A DNA stretch of 64,000 nt from positions 310,001-374,000 of the forward strand of contig CAWHFM010000009.1 in assembly GCA_963828505.1 (NCBI GenBank). The letters are read 5' to 3'. This DNA is from Bog-473 sp963828505. GTDB lineage: Bacteria > Actinomycetota > Acidimicrobiia > Acidimicrobiales > RAAP-2. Below, piece by piece: positions 18,387 through 26,777 of the stretch. The first letter of the stretch is position 1, and each line of letters starts with the position of its first letter. Position numbers and translations under genes: made by a program. Below the pieces are notes generated by a model that was not told where the DNA came from, searched no databases, and saw only the letters and a list, made by a program, of their open reading frames with translations.

Positions 18387-19053
18387 TTCGATCCTTCCGC
18401 CGCAGTTCAAAGCCATAAGAAGATGCTGTGCGCCAACGACGGCGGGGTCTGTGTCGTGGGACACAGAGCGGGTGTTCCTGTCGACACAGTTGCGTCAGTC
18501 GCTCGGAAAAGCGGAGTGGTCTCCTGACGCGAGTGCGGAGATTCCCGTCCCCATCTCGCCGCCCAGCGGAAGACGGCTTGCGACGCGTACGGCTACCGTG
18601 AGCCCAGTACCCAATGGACGATTGCCACCTTCCGTGCCGGTGTCGGGCACGGAGGCCGCTAACGGCCTTGACACCGCAGTCTCGAGGCCGAGCCCAAGAG
18701 CCGAAGTCTGTGTTCTCGGTGGAACTGGCGATGGCGTGCGTCCTGGCGAGAGACTTGCGGGCGCCTCAGCGACAAAGGTATTGGCGAGGTTTCGCGGCAT
18801 CGCCGACGTGCCGATCAAACTGTGCGAAAAGCCGCCAATCCCTACGAAGAGATCGGGACCGAACTGGCCGCTTCTACACGCGCGTCAACGCCGCGACACT
18901 GCGCCTCCTGGCCGGCGACGTCGAGAGGGTGCGGCACCTAGCTATCCGCCTCGCCTGCTGGCCGCTGGAACGTCGCCGAAACGTCCGCCGGGTGACGACG
19001 GCGAAGCCGTTCGAGACCATTCAGATCTACCGGCTGCGACGCCGCTCCCGAGC
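18387..19053. other. Intergenic, nothing recognised
   Basis: Frames on both strands are long but lack any conserved motif and are out of keeping with a real protein. The stretch lies between the starts and ends of two minus-strand genes. A decayed gene is possible; I cannot name one. Confidence 0.4.
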
Positions 19054-19701
19054 TCAGTGAGCGAGTCGTTGCAATGCGGCCCGGTCGTGTACCTCGATTC
19101 GGCTCCGGCCCAGCTGCACCACCCCGTGATCCTCGCCTGCCCGCAACACTCGGTTTGCAGTCGGGCGCGTGGTGCCGGCGAGTTGGGCAATGTCATCCTG
19201 CGTGAGCGGGATGACGACCGGCGTGTCGCCACCGTAGAGCTCGACGAGGTCAATCAGGCGCAGCCAGACGCGGCGTTCGACCGGGACGTAAAGCGCTTCG
19301 ATGAGCGCCGCGGACAAGCGTCGCACCTCTGTCACCAGAGCCTCCGTCAGCATTTCGTTGATCCTCGGCCTCTTTGCGCGTAACTCCTCGAAATCACCAC
19401 GATGCAGGCTCAGGGTCTCACCTCCGTCGAGGGAAATGGCGCTCCCACGGCGCGGGCCTGCCGAGAGTAGCGCCAGCTCACCGAAGTAGTCGGCGGGCCC
19501 GAACACCCGAACCATCGCCTGATCACCCAACGGTGTGCTGAAACGAATCGCAAAATGGCCCTCGACGATCATGTGCAATGTGTCCCCGGGGTCGCCGTCG
19601 TGGAACACCACCTCGTTGCGTTTGAACCGCCTTCGTGTCGCCGCTGCGAGGACTTCTCGCTGCTCAGCCTCGTCGAGCATGTCCAGAAGTTGTGACGGCA
19701 T
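19054..19701 (-). CDS. Crp/Fnr family transcriptional regulator
   Basis: A 215-residue protein with an N-terminal cyclic-nucleotide-binding fold (FHDGDPGDTLHMIVEGHFAI, then FGELALLSAGPRRGSA, which corresponds to the phosphate-binding cassette) and a C-terminal winged helix (LTQDDIAQLAGTTRPTANRV). The cassette keeps the Gly-Glu-Leu-Ala start and an Arg, so cAMP binding is possible. Likely a global or local activator/repressor in the cytoplasm. It is divergent from the DUF1254 pseudogene, with a perfect small palindrome in between. Confidence 0.9.
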   Translation of the reverse strand: MPSQLLDMLDEAEQREVLAAATRRRFKRNEVVFHDGDPGDTLHMIVEGHFAIRFSTPLGDQAMVRVFGPADYFGELALLSAGPRRGSAISLDGGETLSLHRGDFEELRAKRPRINEMLTEALVTEVRRLSAALIEALYVPVERRVWLRLIDLVELYGGDTPVVIPLTQDDIAQLAGTTRPTANRVLRAGEDHGVVQLGRSRIEVHDRAALQRLAH

Positions 19702-19743
19702 GGTACCGAGTATCCCATTTCGTGAGCTGGCACAACTGACCTG

Positions 19744-19760
19744 GCCCTAGGTTTTAGGGC
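19744..19760. promoter_or_regulatory. Palindrome between divergent Crp-type regulator and DUF1254 gene
   Basis: GCCCTA-GGTTT-TAGGGC is a perfect 6-bp inverted repeat with a 5-bp spacer, 43 bp upstream of the regulator's start. It is a reasonable operator for the regulator itself, but does not match the classical TGTGA-N6-TCACA CRP site. Confidence 0.35.
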
Positions 19761-19817
19761 ATTGTTCAGACTCGGCGCTTTTGTCAGGCTGGCCCGAACC
19801 TCGAGGAGGAGAACCGG

Positions 19818-20239
19818 ATGAGCATCCTCGTCAACATCGATAACTATGCGAGGGCCGAGGCCGCCTTCCAGGCTGATCGACTCATGATGACGATGGGTGG
19901 GGCGATGAACACTTGGGTTCACCTCCGCCAGCCCACCCCACTCGACCAGCAGTCCGTGATTCGAATGAATCGGGACGTGATGGTCATCAACGAAGAGGGC
20001 TATCTCAATAGGGTCTTCCATGAGTCTGGCGACCATCCCCTCGCGGTCGAGGAGTTCGGTTTCGCCTTCGTTCTCGTCGCTGCGCGCACCCTGGCGGATC
20101 CCACCAACCCGAGGACCTGGCGATGGCCCACCGCCTCCAGGACGGACTCGTGATCACGGCATCGGCGAACCGGCCCTGGTCCATCGGGCAATACGACCAG
20201 GCCACTTACGACGCGACCAAGAAGCTCACCGAAATATGA
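19818..20239 (+). pseudogene. DUF1254 protein, internal deletion and frameshift
   Basis: The N-terminus (VNIDNYARAEAAFQAD, then HLRQPTPLDQQSVIRMNRD) is a normal DUF1254 start and has a strong GAGGAGGAG ribosome site. It then jumps in frame straight to VMVINEEGYLNRVFHESGDH: the roughly 35 residues that normally follow MNRDT (the SFALVD and LPD.GGRY part) are missing. After DPTNP the frame breaks at the C-run 20108-20110 and homology continues in another frame (EDLAMAHRLQDGLVITASA, YDQATYDATKKL) to TGA 20239. The deletion argues for real decay even if the frame break is a sequencing error. The last codons overlap the Nudix gene start. Confidence 0.7.
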
Positions 20240-20670
20240 GACTGGCGTCAATGGACGACGGACAGGCTGCAGGCGCCCACCATGTCGTGGCCGGGATCCT
20301 CGTCGACGCTGGGAAGGTATTGCTCTGTCACAGGTCGGCCAGTCGACGTTGGTATCCAGATGTCTGGGACCTTCCCGGCGGCCACGTCGAACAGAACGAG
20401 GCGCCAGCGGCAGCTCTCGTTAGGGAACTCGCCGAGGAGCTCGGGATCCAGGTTTCTGAGCCCACCGATCCATTATTCGCACAGCTGCTGCGGCCGGACT
20501 TCGTTTGCCGCATCTGGGTCGTGAGGGAATGGGTTGGAACTCCTCACATCGTGTCCGAAGAGCACGACGACATGGGCTGGTGGTTTCCGGATGCGATCGG
20601 CGATCTGCCTCTGGCCATGGAGAGCTATCGACCATTACTCAGACGTGCCGTGTCCGAGATTGGGCGGTAA
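20236..20670 (+). CDS. Nudix hydrolase
   Basis: A 144-residue Nudix protein. The box is complete: G49, E55, R63-E64, E67-E68 and G70 (GGHVEQNEAPAAALVRELAE then ELGI). It hydrolyses a nucleoside diphosphate linked to some moiety; the HRSASRRWYPDVWDLPGGH start resembles 8-oxo-dGTP diphosphatase-like (MutT-type) enzymes. ATG 20236 overlaps the terminal TGA of the DUF1254 remnant (ATGA), so the pair was probably an operon before the first gene broke. It appears intact. Confidence 0.88.
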   Translation: MRLASMDDGQAAGAHHVVAGILVDAGKVLLCHRSASRRWYPDVWDLPGGHVEQNEAPAAALVRELAEELGIQVSEPTDPLFAQLLRPDFVCRIWVVREWVGTPHIVSEEHDDMGWWFPDAIGDLPLAMESYRPLLRRAVSEIGR

Positions 20671-20984
20671 GGGTGCCCGTGGTGTCGCTTCGTGATCCCG
20701 TCGAACCACCTGGACTCGCTCTTATGAGTGAAGGGTGAGCGGGTTCGGGGCGATTGAAGTCCGGAGGTCGTTCTTCGTCGCGTCCGGGCGGGATCACACG
20801 GTTGGCAGCTCGAACCAGCAGATCTGGCCATACCGCCATCATTTGGGGCCGCCCCGTTTGTCGTGCCTTACAGAGGGCTACACCGCCACTGCGCACGTTC
20901 ATTGCGTTCTGGTTCAGACCTCTTGGCAGTCGCGAGCCGATGTGTTTACATGACGATTCCAACGCGAGCAGTGAGGAGGTGCAC

Positions 20985-21062
20985 ATGAAGATCCACTCGA
21001 TCCGTCGGATGCCGATGCAGTGCGCCGCCGTTGCCGCGGGTAATCGCTCTCTGCTGGCCTGA
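20985..21062 (+). CDS. Possible 25-residue leader peptide with strong ribosome site
   Basis: ATG 20985 is preceded by GAGGAGGTG at ideal spacing and encodes KIHSIRRMPMQCAAVAAG followed by six more residues and a TGA. Upstream, TTGGCA and TTACAT (about 20923-20951) are 17 bp apart, a plausible promoter. It may be a leader peptide, a true small protein, or the cut-off start of a lost gene. The rest of 20671-21188 shows nothing recognisable. Confidence 0.35.
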   Translation: MKIHSIRRMPMQCAAVAAGNRSLLA

Positions 21063-21188
21063 CCAGTATCGAGGTCCTGGGTGAGCGCCGTCGGCGCCAC
21101 CCCACACTTCCGGAGACCGGCGCTGAGTCGCCGCCCTCCGTTGTCACACCCCCCGTTCAGACTGTCTTCTTCTCAACAAGGATCACCC

Positions 21189-21407
21189 ATGCACCCCGAA
21201 TTCCTACGCGCCCTCGCCAACGCCAGATACGAGGATCTCCTCAGTGAGCGCCGGCCCCGAAGACGCACACGAGCAGGACCCGATGATCATTCACCGCGCT
21301 TCACCCGGTCGCGCCAGCGGGTGGGCTCACTGTTGATTTGGGCAGGCGCTCGGCTTAGCAGTGACCCGACGGGCCGCGCTGGAGCTGGCTCGCAAATCGC
21401 CGGATAG
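21189..21407 (+). CDS. Small conserved-type hypothetical protein
   Basis: A 72-residue basic protein (HPEFLRALANARYEDLLSER at the start, RVGSLLIWAGARL near the end) with AAGGA six bases before ATG 21189. The layout, an N-terminal helix with ERHADLL-like sequence, an Arg-rich linker and a short amphipathic helix, is one I associate with small proteins common in actinobacteria, but no function is known. Confidence 0.5.
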   Translation: MHPEFLRALANARYEDLLSERRPRRRTRAGPDDHSPRFTRSRQRVGSLLIWAGARLSSDPTGRAGAGSQIAG

Positions 21408-21641
21408 CAATCCATCGCTGTCGACAGACGCGTTGGCGCGATTGACCCTGGGCCGTGACAGGCCGTCGCGAGTCCCGTCACGGGCAGCGACGGCCGATTG
21501 AAGTTGAAGAGCACCTTTGACGCGACGCTTGCGACGAGCCAGAGCCAGCGGCGGCCCAACCTGGCGAACACCATGTTCGGCGGCAGGGGAGCCCCGAACC
21601 CCCGCCAACAGCATCCAACGGATGGTGGACTCGCCTCTCGG

Positions 21642-22034
21642 CTATCCCGGAGGAGCGAAGAACTCGAGTGCGATGTTGTCCGGGTCACGAAACGACACGC
21701 CTGAGCCATAAGGCGCATCAACGATTCCGCCGTTGGCGACACCGAGCTCGTTGAGGCGGCGCTCCCACTCCTCGAGCTCGGACCGGTTGGCACATGTGAA
21801 GGCCAGGTGGTCCAAGCCGGGGCGACGTTCGTCGAAGGGCTCCGAGCTCTTCAGGTCCGGAAACTGGTGAATTCCGACCAGCGTGCCTCCCGTGAGCCAG
21901 ACGACGTGGTGAAACGGACCGGTGTCTTCATCGATGACCGGATCGGAGCCGAAGAGGCGCTGGTACCAGGGGCGGCTACGTCCGAGATCGCTGACTGTCA
22001 GTGCTACGTGAGTGATCGCAGGGAACTCGGGCAT
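21642..22034 (-). CDS. VOC superfamily (glyoxalase-like) protein
   Basis: A 130-residue protein with two beta-alpha-beta-beta-beta modules: THVALTVSDLGRSRPWYQRL opens the first and LDHLAFTCANRSELEEWERR the second; it ends with the typical FRDPDNIALEFFAPPG. Candidate metal ligands are the His in THVALTV, the His in LDHLAF and the Glu in ALEFF. It could be a glyoxalase, dioxygenase or resistance protein; the substrate is not evident. The start at ATG 22034 follows AAAGGAGG, which excludes the long in-frame upstream extension. Confidence 0.88.
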   Translation of the reverse strand: MPEFPAITHVALTVSDLGRSRPWYQRLFGSDPVIDEDTGPFHHVVWLTGGTLVGIHQFPDLKSSEPFDERRPGLDHLAFTCANRSELEEWERRLNELGVANGGIVDAPYGSGVSFRDPDNIALEFFAPPG

Positions 22035-22726
22035 CCCGGCCTCCTTTTCATGAAGTGGCACAAGAGAATAGTCGGGTGGCATTTCGCCGGCTCCAAGGAT
22101 CGTTCGCTCGGCGTCGGTTGCGGAGTGCCGGTTCGCCAGCGGACTCCCTTGACAGCGAGACGGTCCCCCGAAGCCCCGATGGACTTCGCTCAAGGTGGGC
22201 ATACTGGACCAGTGCCTAAAGTGACCCTTCCAAGGGGGCTGGGCCTGGAAGCGAACCAAGAAGAACGCTGGTACACCGATCCATATGGACTCCATGAGGC
22301 GAGCTGGTACTCCATCGGACGGCGCTCGTCCGCGACGGGGCAACGGAAGGCCGGTAAACGTTGCCTGAAGGCCCGCCGCCGCATTCGCCCTTGCCGATCC
22401 CGGAGACTCAAGCATCCGATGGAAACGATCTCCGGCGAGTCGGTTCGGACGAGCAGAATTGGGATCCAGAACCAGCGCGCAAGTTTTGCACGGGAGATCG
22501 AGCTTGGATGATTGGTCACGACTGATGGAGCGAGCGGTCCGTTCCCCGGGGCGACCGTTAGCCAGATAGCAAGCATGATGCGCCAACCCTCCGTGGCGTT
22601 GCCAGGCGGAGGCTTGAAGGGCCTGCCTCGCGCGACGTGTAGGAAAACAACCGCCCGATATCGACCACACACAGGTATGATCGCCGACACGGATGTCGAG
22701 CACGGCAGTATGCAGCGGGCGGCACC
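22035..22726. other. Intergenic; possible fragment of a WYxDPxGxHE small protein
   Basis: No intact gene. On the plus strand near 22260-22310 the phrase RWYTDPYGLHEASWYS resembles the core of short actinobacterial proteins with WY.DP.G.HE.RYFS.G. It lacks a clear start and the rest of the domain, so it is at best a relic. Confidence 0.3.
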
Positions 22727-23356
22727 TTGACCGAGCCGACTTTCGACCGGCGCTTTTGGGAGGAACGATGGTCGCAGGTTCTGCGTGACCATTCGGATCA
22801 GATTGCGCAGCGCCCTCCGAACGAGTGGCTCATCACCGAGGTCGCGAACATGCAGCCGAGGTGCGCCCTGGACGCCGGATGCGGGCACGGATCAGAGGCG
22901 CTGTGGCTCGCAGCGCGAGGGTGGTACGTCACTGGAGTCGACTTTTCGACGACTGCGCTGGCTCACGCCCGTTCGACGGCCGAAACGGTGGGCGTCGACG
23001 TTTCCGAGCGCATCGACTGGGTGGAGGGCGACCTCTCGACGTGGACCCCGCAGCCTGAGCACTTCGACCTCGTGTTTTCGCTGTACGTCCACGTGGCCGG
23101 CTCCCTGGAAGCGATGGTGCAGCGGCTCGCAGCAGGAGTCGCCCCTGGTGGGACGCTCTTCATGGTCGGCCACCGCCCGATCGATCCGACAACGGGAGCC
23201 GAAACCGCCGCAGCTGGTCAGCTTCAGGTCTCGGTCGACACGGCGGCGGCGGCGCTGGATGCGAACCGCTGGGAGATCCTCGTCGCAGAGGACCGCCCAA
23301 GGCCCTTGGCAGGGACCGGCGTCGACGCCGTCGTCTGTGCGCGGCGCCACTCCTGA
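22727..23356 (+). CDS. Class I SAM-dependent methyltransferase
   Basis: A 209-residue methyltransferase. Motif I LDAGCGHG is at 48-55, followed by GVDFSTTALAHA (motif II region), WVEGDLSTW and DLVFSLYVHVAG (motif IV). Size and sequence resemble the small SAM methyltransferases that act on thiopurine-like or tellurite-like substrates, but the acceptor is unknown. It begins with a TTG at 22727; no better start is seen in frame. It is followed after 145 bp by a flavin monooxygenase on the same strand. Confidence 0.85.
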   Translation: MTEPTFDRRFWEERWSQVLRDHSDQIAQRPPNEWLITEVANMQPRCALDAGCGHGSEALWLAARGWYVTGVDFSTTALAHARSTAETVGVDVSERIDWVEGDLSTWTPQPEHFDLVFSLYVHVAGSLEAMVQRLAAGVAPGGTLFMVGHRPIDPTTGAETAAAGQLQVSVDTAAAALDANRWEILVAEDRPRPLAGTGVDAVVCARRHS

Positions 23357-23501
23357 GGCCGAATCGACACGGTCCGACGTCCGCTCCGCGCCAGCCGAGA
23401 TCCTCCGGGGTGCTCGGTGCGGTGAGAAACCTGTCACCAATGCTCGGACTCATCGAGTGGTCGGCACTGGGTCTTCGAGCGAGCGAGTCTCCTAGAATCG
23501 G

Positions 23502-24518
23502 GTGGTGCTCACGGGCGAAAGCGGGGCGTCCGGCGAGGGGCAACACACTTCGGCCCTTCCGAATGCTCCCTTTGGCACCGGATCGATCTCGATCCGCCTC
23601 TATCCGCACAACGACCTTCCTGCTGACGAGATTGTCCGCGAGCTCAGTGCCCAGGCTGGCCTCGCCCTCAGCAGTGGGTTCGACGGGGTCATGACGAGCG
23701 AGCACCACGGCGGCTTTGCCGGATACATGGCGCAACCGTTGCAGATGGCCTCATTCGTGTTGTCGGAGCACGCGACCGGCTGGGCCGCGGCGGCACCACT
23801 CCTGCTTCCGCTCAGGTCAACGGCGCTCGTTGCCGAGGAGGTCGCATGGCTCCAGGCTCGGCATCGCGGCCGTGTGGGCCTTGGAGTAGCTGCCGGCGCC
23901 CTTCCGCTGGACTTCGAGGCGGCCGGGGTCAGCCACGCCGAATCGGTCGATCGCTTCAAATCGGAACTCCCGCGGCTCGTTGCGATGCTCCGCGGTGAGG
24001 ACCTGGGGCAACTCGAAGGGGACCCCGCGCTCCTTGCCTGCCGACGTACCCCGGTTCCTGTGCTCAGCGCGGCCGTGTCGGTTGCCGCCGCCGTTCGTGC
24101 GGCGCGGTGCGGCGCCGGGATCCTGATGGAAGGAATGTCAGCACCACCGAGACTGGCCCGCTTGACCCGGGCGTTCGAGGAAACGCAGGGGAATGGAGCC
24201 AAGGTTCTGATTCGTCGAGTGTGGCTCGGCCGTATGCCACCGGGGCTGGTGGACGGTCAGCGGGCCGTCTACGACAGCTACGCCGCGCCAGCGAGGTCGT
24301 TCGGTGACGACCAGACGATCGTGACCGATGGGCCGCACCAGATGGCTCAGGAGCTCGCAACGACCGCGAGCGCAGTCGGTGCCGATGCACTCAACCTGCG
24401 GGTACAGCTTCCTGGCATGTCGCCCGAGCAGGTCCGAGAGCAGATCGCTCAAATTGGCTCCACGGTGTTGCGGCCTCTCAGGAACATCTGGCCTTCGCCG
24501 CAACCGGAGTCCCGGTAG
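23502..24518 (+). CDS. LLM-class flavin-dependent (luciferase-like) monooxygenase
   Basis: A 338-residue protein with the luciferase-like TIM-barrel pattern: GFDGVMTSEHHGGFAGY is the conserved active-site and strand-2 region, LPLRSTALVAEEVAWLQARH matches the strand-3/helix block, and GRVGLGVAAG the next strand. Such enzymes use FMNH2 or F420H2 with O2 (or F420 alone) on varied organic substrates. The start is one of two adjacent GTG codons at 23502/23505. It faces the SDR gene convergently. Confidence 0.85.
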   Translation: MVLTGESGASGEGQHTSALPNAPFGTGSISIRLYPHNDLPADEIVRELSAQAGLALSSGFDGVMTSEHHGGFAGYMAQPLQMASFVLSEHATGWAAAAPLLLPLRSTALVAEEVAWLQARHRGRVGLGVAAGALPLDFEAAGVSHAESVDRFKSELPRLVAMLRGEDLGQLEGDPALLACRRTPVPVLSAAVSVAAAVRAARCGAGILMEGMSAPPRLARLTRAFEETQGNGAKVLIRRVWLGRMPPGLVDGQRAVYDSYAAPARSFGDDQTIVTDGPHQMAQELATTASAVGADALNLRVQLPGMSPEQVREQIAQIGSTVLRPLRNIWPSPQPESR

Positions 24519-24532
24519 CTCGCACCCCGCCT

Positions 24533-25399
24533 TTACCGGATGGGCGTCCATCCCCCCGAGAGGTGGTTTCCCCCGTCGACGTCGAGGGTGACCCCGGTGA
24601 TCTGTCGTGCGTCGTCGGACAGAAGGAAACACACCGCGGCGGCGATGTCCTCGGCTTCGGTCAGCCGGCCAAGGGGCAGGGCCGATCCGGCCGCCGCACC
24701 TGCGTCGGATTCCCAGATGGACCGGGTCGCCGTGGTCCGCACCAGCCCAGGACTTACGGCGTTCAGACGTATCCCGCGATCGGCCAGATCTGCCGCCATG
24801 GTTCTCGTCATTGCGTTCAACGCTGCCTTGGCGGACGCGTAGGACACCATGGTCGATGTGGTCTTGTACGGTGAGCCGCTCGAGATCGTCACGACCGAAC
24901 CGGTGTCGTCACCAAGACCTTTAGCAATCGCAGCACGGATCAGCGCGACGGCGGGCCAGGTGTTGAGTCGGAGCGTTTCGACGAGCTGGCTCTCACTGAT
25001 CGCCTCAAACGACAGCGGGTAAGGAGCGCCGCCGATCGTGCTGACGATCAGGTCGATTCGGCCGAACGCCTCGATGGCCCGGTCCGTGAGCGATGCGACT
25101 GCCGGTTCGGTGTCCATGGACCCGCAGAATCCGACGACGTCGAGTCCCTCCGAGCGGAGGGCGGCTTCTGTCGACGCGACCCGATCCTTGTCCCGGCCGT
25201 TGACCACCACGGAGGCGCCCTCTCGCGCCAGGCGAATGGCGCACGACCTGCCGATACTCGGATCGGCTGTCGAACCGGTGACGACGGCGACCCGACCGTT
25301 GAAACGCGGGACACCACCACCAAGGAGCTCATCGTTGCGTGCACCCGCGGCCCGGTCAGCTGGTCCCTTCCTCTGCATCGTGTCCTTCACTCGCTCCAC
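24533..25399 (-). CDS. SDR family oxidoreductase
   Basis: A 288-residue SDR with TGSTADPSIG at 41-50 (an atypical insertion-bearing nucleotide motif), S174 in TISSGS, and Y187/K191 in YASAK. The usual NNAG is replaced by STIGG, as in the FabG-like and enoyl-reductase-like subgroup. RLNAVSPGLVRT and the C-terminal GVTLDVDGG are typical. It probably reduces a ketone or keto-acyl substrate. The first seven residues overlap a cyclase remnant, so the internal ATG 25378 may be the true start. Confidence 0.87.
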   Translation of the reverse strand: MERVKDTMQRKGPADRAAGARNDELLGGGVPRFNGRVAVVTGSTADPSIGRSCAIRLAREGASVVVNGRDKDRVASTEAALRSEGLDVVGFCGSMDTEPAVASLTDRAIEAFGRIDLIVSTIGGAPYPLSFEAISESQLVETLRLNTWPAVALIRAAIAKGLGDDTGSVVTISSGSPYKTTSTMVSYASAKAALNAMTRTMAADLADRGIRLNAVSPGLVRTTATRSIWESDAGAAAGSALPLGRLTEAEDIAAAVCFLLSDDARQITGVTLDVDGGNHLSGGWTPIR

Positions 25400-25509
25400 A
25401 TCAAGCGTCGAACCACCCGTGCCCGCGGTTCTTCGGCGCGCTCCTCCCGTCGCCGCGTCGAGCCCTCAATGTCCGCGAAGAGGGACGTGACCGTTGCCGA
25501 TGGTGGTTG
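25387..25509 (-). pseudogene. Class III nucleotidyl cyclase, N-terminal fragment
   Basis: Just upstream of the SDR the frame reads PPSATVTSLFADIEGSTRRR then EERAEEPRARV, the very start of actinobacterial adenylate/guanylate cyclase domains (VTFLFTDIEGSTRLWEE), including the first metal-binding Asp. After about 30 residues it ends at TGA 25387. The rest of the cyclase is gone. The remainder of 25400-25829 holds no recognisable gene. Confidence 0.65.
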
Positions 25510-25829
25510 CGACACGACGTGAACCTTACGCCCGAGCCTGTATGCCGCCGGGGAGCTCCTGGACGTATGGAGAACCCACGCCTTCGAACCAGGAAGCCGG
25601 AGTGCTCCCGTCACCGCTTCGACGTGATCCGAGGAGGCCGACGTGGTCCCGGCGGCCGGCCACGCACTCGCCTTGGAGCCACACCGAGTCATCAGGGTAT
25701 CCCGCGCCTCGCCTCACGAGCATCAAAACGAGCCCTGCCTCTTCGTGAGCTCCTTTCTGCGCCGGTACAGTGCTTCGGCGGGCGAGTGGGTGACCGCAGG
25801 TGTCCCGACGTCGGGTAGGGAGGACCGTC

Positions 25830-26717
25830 GTGTACGAGATCAGTGACCTCATGGCGGAGCTCGAGAATGCAGACGCCGAGGTCGTCGAGCGAACGGCCCG
25901 GGAGAGAGGCTCACTCCCGGTTCGACTGGCGATGCTAGGCCTGGCGGTGATCCGGAAGGGCAGTAGTCCCCTGTGGCACGGGTATCCGCCCGGAGTGTTC
26001 ATCTCGTACAAGTGGGCGGAGCAAGGTTTGACGCAGTTGGTCCTCGACCTGGCCGAACATCTCCGGCAACTTGGATACCGGGCCTTTCTCGACCGGGAGA
26101 ACGTCGATGCGGACGTGGATGCGCAGTTCTCCGTTCCCGCATTCGTCGCGTCTCTTCAGGACTGCTCGTACTACCTCCTTCTGCTCACCGACCTGTGCGC
26201 CGATCTGATGACCGGGCGAAGAGGAAAAACGTCCTGGATCTTCGACGAATACCAGCAGGCGATCCGGCTGGTGAACGATGGTCGCCTCGTCGTGATCCCC
26301 GTTCTCATGGAGTCCGGCGGCCTCACCGACTTCTTCACGAGCGACCGGGTCGTCGACCTGACGCAGGATTGGTACGACTTCGAACCAGTCGATCGGGTCC
26401 TTCCGATCCATCCCCTTTTTTTGACCGACCTTCAGATCGGGGATCTCTCTCGCGCGGTGAGCGAGTTCGACGCCCGCTTCCTGCACGAGCAGTGGTCCCA
26501 AGCGAAGGAGGTGTTGCTGGACTCTCCTGAGCTCGCGTCGACGTTCGACCATCAGTTCCGCCACCTGCTTCACTCTCTCTACACCGCCGACGCCGAGGCC
26601 TTCGAGGCGGCGTACGGGCAGCTCAACACCACCTATGGCGAGCAGCACGTCTTCCACGTCTATTCGGGGTATTGCAAGCGTCACGGGATTCCGAACCGGC
26701 TCACTTGGAATCCGTGA
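25830..26717 (+). CDS. TIR domain protein, possible NADase
   Basis: A 295-residue cytosolic protein. After a 54-residue helical N-terminus, residues 55-165 form a TIR domain: GVFISYKW (beta-A), GYRAFLDRENVDADVD (beta-B and BB loop), CSYYLLLLTDLCAD (beta-C) and SWIFDEYQQA, where E140 in the W-x3-E pattern sits at the position of the catalytic glutamate of NAD-cleaving TIR enzymes. The C-terminal 100 residues are helical and not recognised. Bacterial TIR proteins act in anti-phage defence or signalling by NAD+ hydrolysis; no partner sensor (STING, Thoeris ThsA, Argonaute) lies next to it. GTG 25830 has GGGAGGA at five bases and is preferred. Confidence 0.78.
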   Translation: MYEISDLMAELENADAEVVERTARERGSLPVRLAMLGLAVIRKGSSPLWHGYPPGVFISYKWAEQGLTQLVLDLAEHLRQLGYRAFLDRENVDADVDAQFSVPAFVASLQDCSYYLLLLTDLCADLMTGRRGKTSWIFDEYQQAIRLVNDGRLVVIPVLMESGGLTDFFTSDRVVDLTQDWYDFEPVDRVLPIHPLFLTDLQIGDLSRAVSEFDARFLHEQWSQAKEVLLDSPELASTFDHQFRHLLHSLYTADAEAFEAAYGQLNTTYGEQHVFHVYSGYCKRHGIPNRLTWNP

Positions 26718-26777
26718 GGGCGCGGCGCCGTTACCGGCGAACGATGTGTCTTAGCTCGCGCTCGCGGTCGTGGACGT

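Noticed and set aside
18614..19060. A 148-residue plus-strand Arg-rich frame
   Set aside because: No ribosome site or conserved motif; composition is that of random GC-rich DNA.
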